NCBI RefSeq assembly: GCF_022538185.1
Contig: NZ_JAKYXC010000014.1
Coordinates: forward strand, 1 to 64,000
Length of the DNA stretch: 64,000 nucleotides
Reading direction: 5' to 3'
DNA from: Microbacterium sp. CFH 31415
GTDB taxonomy: Bacteria > Actinomycetota > Actinomycetes > Actinomycetales > Microbacteriaceae
Numbering within the stretch: the first letter of the stretch is position 1; the number at the start of each line of letters is the position of its first letter. Shown one piece after another: positions 61,010-64,000 of this stretch. A program made the position numbers and the translations under genes. The notes under the pieces were generated by a model. The model was not told where the DNA came from. It made no database searches and was given only the letters and a program-made list of their open reading frames with translations.

Positions 61010-61693
61010 TCAGTCGAGCCGCTCCTGCAGTCGCCGCGCGACCTCGGCCGCCGGCATGGAACGGGGGAAGACCGCCACCACGACGTCGTCGGCCGCGGCA
61101 CCCCGAGCCTCCCCGTCGGGCTGCACGCCGAACCGACGCAGCGCATCGTCGAGCGCTCGGCGCAGCACCGAGACGGGCACGCGCTTGGGCCCGCGGAGCA
61201 GCTGACGCAGCACGTGATTGTGGATCGCGGTGACGAGCGCGGCGAAGCCGACGGCGTCGATCGGGTCGAGCCCCGGCAGCGCGCTGCGGAGGTACTCGTC
61301 GAACAGGCGCTCGTAGCGGAAGACGGTGACGATCTCGCGTTCGCGGAGCGCCGGCACCTGGCGCACGACCGTGTAGCGCCGGCGCGCGAGTTCGGGGTCG
61401 GCGGCGAAGTGGGCGTAGACCAGGATGGATGCCTCGCACACCGCCTTCCACGGATCGGGGTGCGATCCCGCCAGGAACTCGCGCAGGCGCTCCAGCAGCA
61501 GCTCATGGTCGGCGAACACGACGTCGTCCTTGCCGCCGAACTGGCGGAAGAACGTCGAGCGCGACACCCCCGCGGCTTGGGCGATCTGCTCGACCGAGGT
61601 CTGATCGAAGCCCTGCTCGGCGAACAGCTCGAGCGCGGCGGCGACGACCGCGGCCTGCGGCGCGGCGGAGGGGATGGCGGTGGTGTCGGACAT
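61010..61693 (-). CDS. TetR-family transcriptional regulator
   Basis: A 227-aa regulator. The helix-turn-helix is SVEQIAQAAGVSRSTFFRQFGGKDD (split: SVEQIAQAAG, then VSRSTFFRQF) at about residues 35-60; the C-terminal domain is all-helical. It is divergent from the FAD/Rieske gene across 127 bp, a probable target. Confidence 0.87.
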   Translation of the reverse strand: MSDTTAIPSAAPQAAVVAAALELFAEQGFDQTSVEQIAQAAGVSRSTFFRQFGGKDDVVFADHELLLERLREFLAGSHPDPWKAVCEASILVYAHFAADPELARRRYTVVRQVPALREREIVTVFRYERLFDEYLRSALPGLDPIDAVGFAALVTAIHNHVLRQLLRGPKRVPVSVLRRALDDALRRFGVQPDGEARGAAADDVVVAVFPRSMPAAEVARRLQERLD

Positions 61694-61820
61694 CTCGGGG
61701 GAGAGCCTAGTGAACGTGCGTCGGCCGCGGCATCCGAATCTCCGTCCTCATCGCTCTCACCTGCCGGGGAGCCTTGTCAACGGGCTGTCGCCGCGCGCTC
61801 GCGGGGAGTTGACTGGCGGC

Positions 61821-63464
61821 ATGGCGTCGATCTGGAAGCACGCAGCCGGCATCGTCGAAGGCTCGCCGTTCGAGCCGGGACGGCACCACGAGGTCATCGT
61901 CGTCGGCGGGGGCATCACCGGGCTCACCACAGCCCTGCTGCTCGCGCGGGCTGGACGCGACGTCGCCGTCCTGGAGGCGGGCGAGGTGGCGAACCTCGCG
62001 ACCGGGGCGAACACGGGCAAGCTCTCGCTGCTGCAGGGCTCGGTGCTGTCGTCGCTGCGCCGCCATCATCCGGCGCGCCTCGTCCGTGCCTATGCCGACG
62101 CGAACCGCGACGGCGCCGAATGGCTGCTCGATTTCGCCGGCGGTGCGGGCGTGCCGTACTCGCGGCGGACCGCCTATTCGTATGCGCAGACTCCCGAGGG
62201 CGCTGAGTGCGTCGACGCGGAGCGGGATGCCGCGGCCCAGGCAGGCCTGCCGGTGCGTCGTGTCGAGGGTTCCGAGCTCACCGACAGCGGCGTGCCGATG
62301 CAGGCGGCGGTGGCGCTCGACGACCAGGTCGCGATCGATCCGCAACGCGTCGCGGTCGCGCTCGCGCGCGCCTTCCTCGCGGCGGGCGGCACGCTGCACA
62401 CCGGCGCTCGAGTCACGCGCGTGCACGTCGTGCCGAGGGCGCGGGTGTGGACCGACGAGGGGTCGGCATCGGCCGATCGCGTCGTGCTCGCCACGGCCGC
62501 CCCGATCACCGACCGCGGGCTGTACTTCGCGAAGGTGCGCGGGCTGCGGTCCTCGTGCGTCGCATTCGCGATCGACGCGCCGGTGCCCGACGGGCTGTAC
62601 CTCTCGGTGGACGGCGAGACGAAGTCGGTCCGGTCGATCACACCCGCCGACGGGCCCGCCGACGCCGCGCAGCTGATCGTCGGCGGCAACGGCTTTCCGG
62701 TCGGGCGGGCGGCCTCGCCGCAGGCCGAGATCGACGACCTCATCCGCTGGGCCGGCGTGCAGTTCCCGGGCGCCGAACCCGTCGCGCAGTGGTCGGCGCA
62801 GGACTACCAGTCGCATGACCTCATGCCGTTCGTCGGGGCGATGCCGCGAGGGCTCGGACGCATCCGCTTCGCGACGGGCTTCGCGAAGTGGGGGCTCTCG
62901 AACGGGCCGGCGGCGGCGCTGCGGCTCGCCGCCGAGATCGAGCGGGTGCCGTGGCGCGACCGCCCGGAGTGGATGCGGGTCATCGCGACGCGAATGACCG
63001 TCCCGGCCGATCTGGCTCGCGGCGGCGTCGAGAACCTCCGCGTCGGGTGGGAGGCCGCCAGCGGCTGGGTCGGTGCCCAGACGGTGCCGACGCCGGTGCG
63101 CCGACCGGCCGAGGGCGAGGGGATCGTGGCGAACCGCGCCGGTCACCCGGTGGGCATCTCGACAGTCGACGGCGCGACGCGGGCGGTGAGCGCGGTGTGC
63201 ACCCACCTCGGCGGGGTGCTCGCGTGGAACGACGCCGAGCGCTCGTGGGACTGCCCGCTCCACGCGTCGCGGTTCGCCGCGGACGGGACGCGCATCGAGG
63301 GCCCGGCGGTGTGCGACCTTGCCCGGCTTCCTCGCGTGCGCGGCGAGGAGCGTGAGGGTCCGGAGGGGCACCAGGATCCCGAAGAGCACGCGGGTCCGCA
63401 GGCGCGTCAAGAGGAGGAGGTGACGCCAAGCACCCCGCCCACGTCCGCCGCCGCCGCGCGCTGA
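61821..63464 (+). CDS. FAD-dependent oxidoreductase with C-terminal Rieske domain
   Basis: A 547-aa protein. The DAO fold (about 25-390) begins with VVGGGITGL and has ANTGKLS and GFAKWGLSNGPAAA. A Rieske [2Fe-2S] domain (about 430-510) has CTHLGG and CPLHASRF, giving the two Cys and two His ligands. The last ~40 residues are Glu/Gln/His-rich and probably disordered. This combination is known for a family of unknown substrate. ATG 61821 is selected by the position of the FAD motif. Confidence 0.85.
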   Translation: MASIWKHAAGIVEGSPFEPGRHHEVIVVGGGITGLTTALLLARAGRDVAVLEAGEVANLATGANTGKLSLLQGSVLSSLRRHHPARLVRAYADANRDGAEWLLDFAGGAGVPYSRRTAYSYAQTPEGAECVDAERDAAAQAGLPVRRVEGSELTDSGVPMQAAVALDDQVAIDPQRVAVALARAFLAAGGTLHTGARVTRVHVVPRARVWTDEGSASADRVVLATAAPITDRGLYFAKVRGLRSSCVAFAIDAPVPDGLYLSVDGETKSVRSITPADGPADAAQLIVGGNGFPVGRAASPQAEIDDLIRWAGVQFPGAEPVAQWSAQDYQSHDLMPFVGAMPRGLGRIRFATGFAKWGLSNGPAAALRLAAEIERVPWRDRPEWMRVIATRMTVPADLARGGVENLRVGWEAASGWVGAQTVPTPVRRPAEGEGIVANRAGHPVGISTVDGATRAVSAVCTHLGGVLAWNDAERSWDCPLHASRFAADGTRIEGPAVCDLARLPRVRGEEREGPEGHQDPEEHAGPQARQEEEVTPSTPPTSAAAAR

Positions 63465-63535
63465 GGTCGGCGGCGGCGCGTCGCTGCGGTCCGGAGCGCC
63501 CGGCACGCGGTAGTAGGCTGGGGTACTGGTCGATA

Positions 63536-63549
63536 TCTCGACGTCGAGA
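63536..63549. promoter_or_regulatory. Perfect 14-bp palindrome before sucC
   Basis: TCTCGACGTCGAGA reads identically on both strands and lies 51-64 bp before the sucC start, near the expected promoter. It could be a regulator site; no match to a known actinobacterial operator is claimed. Confidence 0.35.
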
Positions 63550-63599
63550 CGCTTTTCGCGTCATCCCACCCCCATTCGCCACCTGCGAAGGAATGCACT

Positions 63600-64000
63600 G
63601 TGGATCTGTACGAGTACCAGGCACGTGATCTTTTCGAGAAGTACGAGGTGCCGGTTCTCGCCGGCATCATCGCGGATACGCCGGAGGAGGTGCGGGCCGC
63701 AGCCGAGAAGATCGGCGGAGTCGTCGTCGTCAAGGCGCAGGTCAAGACCGGCGGCCGCGGCAAGGCCGGCGGCGTGAAGGTCGCCAAGACGCCCGATGAG
63801 GCCTACGAGGCCGCGAAGGCCATCCTCGGCCTCGACATCAAGGGCCACGTCGTCAAGCGCGTCATGGTCGCGCAGGGCGCACGCATCGACAAGGAGTACT
63901 ACTTCTCGGTGCTGCTCGACCGCGCGAACCGCTCCTACCTGTCTTTGGCGAGCGTCGAAGGCGGCATGGAGATCGAGGAGCTCGCCGTCGAGCGCCCCGA
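63600..64000 (+). CDS. sucC: Succinyl-CoA ligase (ADP-forming) beta subunit, 5' part
   Basis: The first 133 codons of a TCA-cycle enzyme that makes ATP from succinyl-CoA; the gene continues past the window. The product begins [19 protein letters not shown] and has [19 protein letters not shown], the ATP-grasp start typical for SucC. GTG 63600 has GAAGGA about 8 bp upstream. sucD is expected next. Confidence 0.95.
   Translation, partial: MDLYEYQARDLFEKYEVPVLAGIIADTPEEVRAAAEKIGGVVVVKAQVKTGGRGKAGGVKVAKTPDEAYEAAKAILGLDIKGHVVKRVMVAQGARIDKEYYFSVLLDRANRSYLSLASVEGGMEIEELAVERP

Overview
The window looks like chromosomal DNA from a high-GC Gram-positive actinobacterium, most likely a Microbacteriaceae member such as Microbacterium. 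The base composition is about 70% GC with strong G/C third positions, gcatcc/ggatgc words are frequent, and ATGA/GTGA overlaps are common inside operons. The gene set fits too: ClgR/PopR-like regulator, WYL regulators, SseB, PspC-type kinase, LigD-like polymerases, DUF1684. The genus is inference; no rRNA is present. There is no phage, transposase or CRISPR array. Gene density is normal and most intergenic gaps are short. The first 78 bases are almost pure C and look like a contig-end artefact.

Layout. 0.1-4.7 kb: a two-gene ClpP-type operon in which the second protein has lost its catalytic serine, a divergent MBL hydrolase/TetR pair, a LigD-type primase-polymerase, and a ClgR/PopR-like activator ending in Leu-Ala-Ala. 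4.7-9.5 kb: Bax-inhibitor-1-like membrane protein, glycerophosphodiesterase, an ABC exporter and a small acidic protein. 9.5-13.1 kb: a c-di-GMP block with two PAS-GAF-GGDEF cyclases, one overlapping an RsbQ-like hydrolase. 13.3-20.2 kb: FMN-binding protein, DUF1232, macrodomain fusion, homocysteine methyltransferase, an atypical CAT-anticodon tRNA-like element and a secreted subtilase. 20.2-27.2 kb: lipoprotein, WYL regulator with a DrrAB-like exporter, a third cyclase, MarR, and an EAL protein missing key acidic residues.

27.2-31.1 kb: a membrane-anchored glycoside-hydrolase-like protein and DUF1684. 31.1-38.3 kb: a compact peptide-uptake operon (LysR, binding lipoprotein, two permeases, fused double ATPase, C39-type peptidase). 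Its LysR frame runs without a stop into the binding protein. 38.3-42.8 kb: YccF, a two-TM protein and a LiaFSR-like envelope-stress set (PspC/LiaF protein, PspC-kinase, LuxR regulator). 42.9-50.0 kb: PcrA/UvrD helicase, MerR with a divergent membrane protein, a secreted repeat protein with a C-terminal sunset-like domain, and an SseB protein.

50.0-53.6 kb: a 150-155-bp tandem repeat block, a second LigD-type polymerase, a deazaflavin-type oxidoreductase, a LigC-like ATP-dependent ligase, a LuxR remnant and a 23-bp tandem repeat. 53.6-64 kb: AI-2E family protein, acyl-CoA dehydrogenase, FGE-sulfatase-fold protein, zinc alcohol dehydrogenase, P-type cation ATPase, TetR, FAD/Rieske oxidoreductase, and the 5' part of sucC.

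Three themes stand out. Proteolysis control is suggested by the active/inactive ClpP pair, an activator with an apparent degron, and matching dyads. Second-messenger signalling is represented by three GGDEF proteins with intact active and I-sites, an RsbQ partner and a degenerate EAL protein. DNA-end repair is spread over separate polymerase and ligase genes with no Ku in the window. Several intergenic repeat families are also visible.
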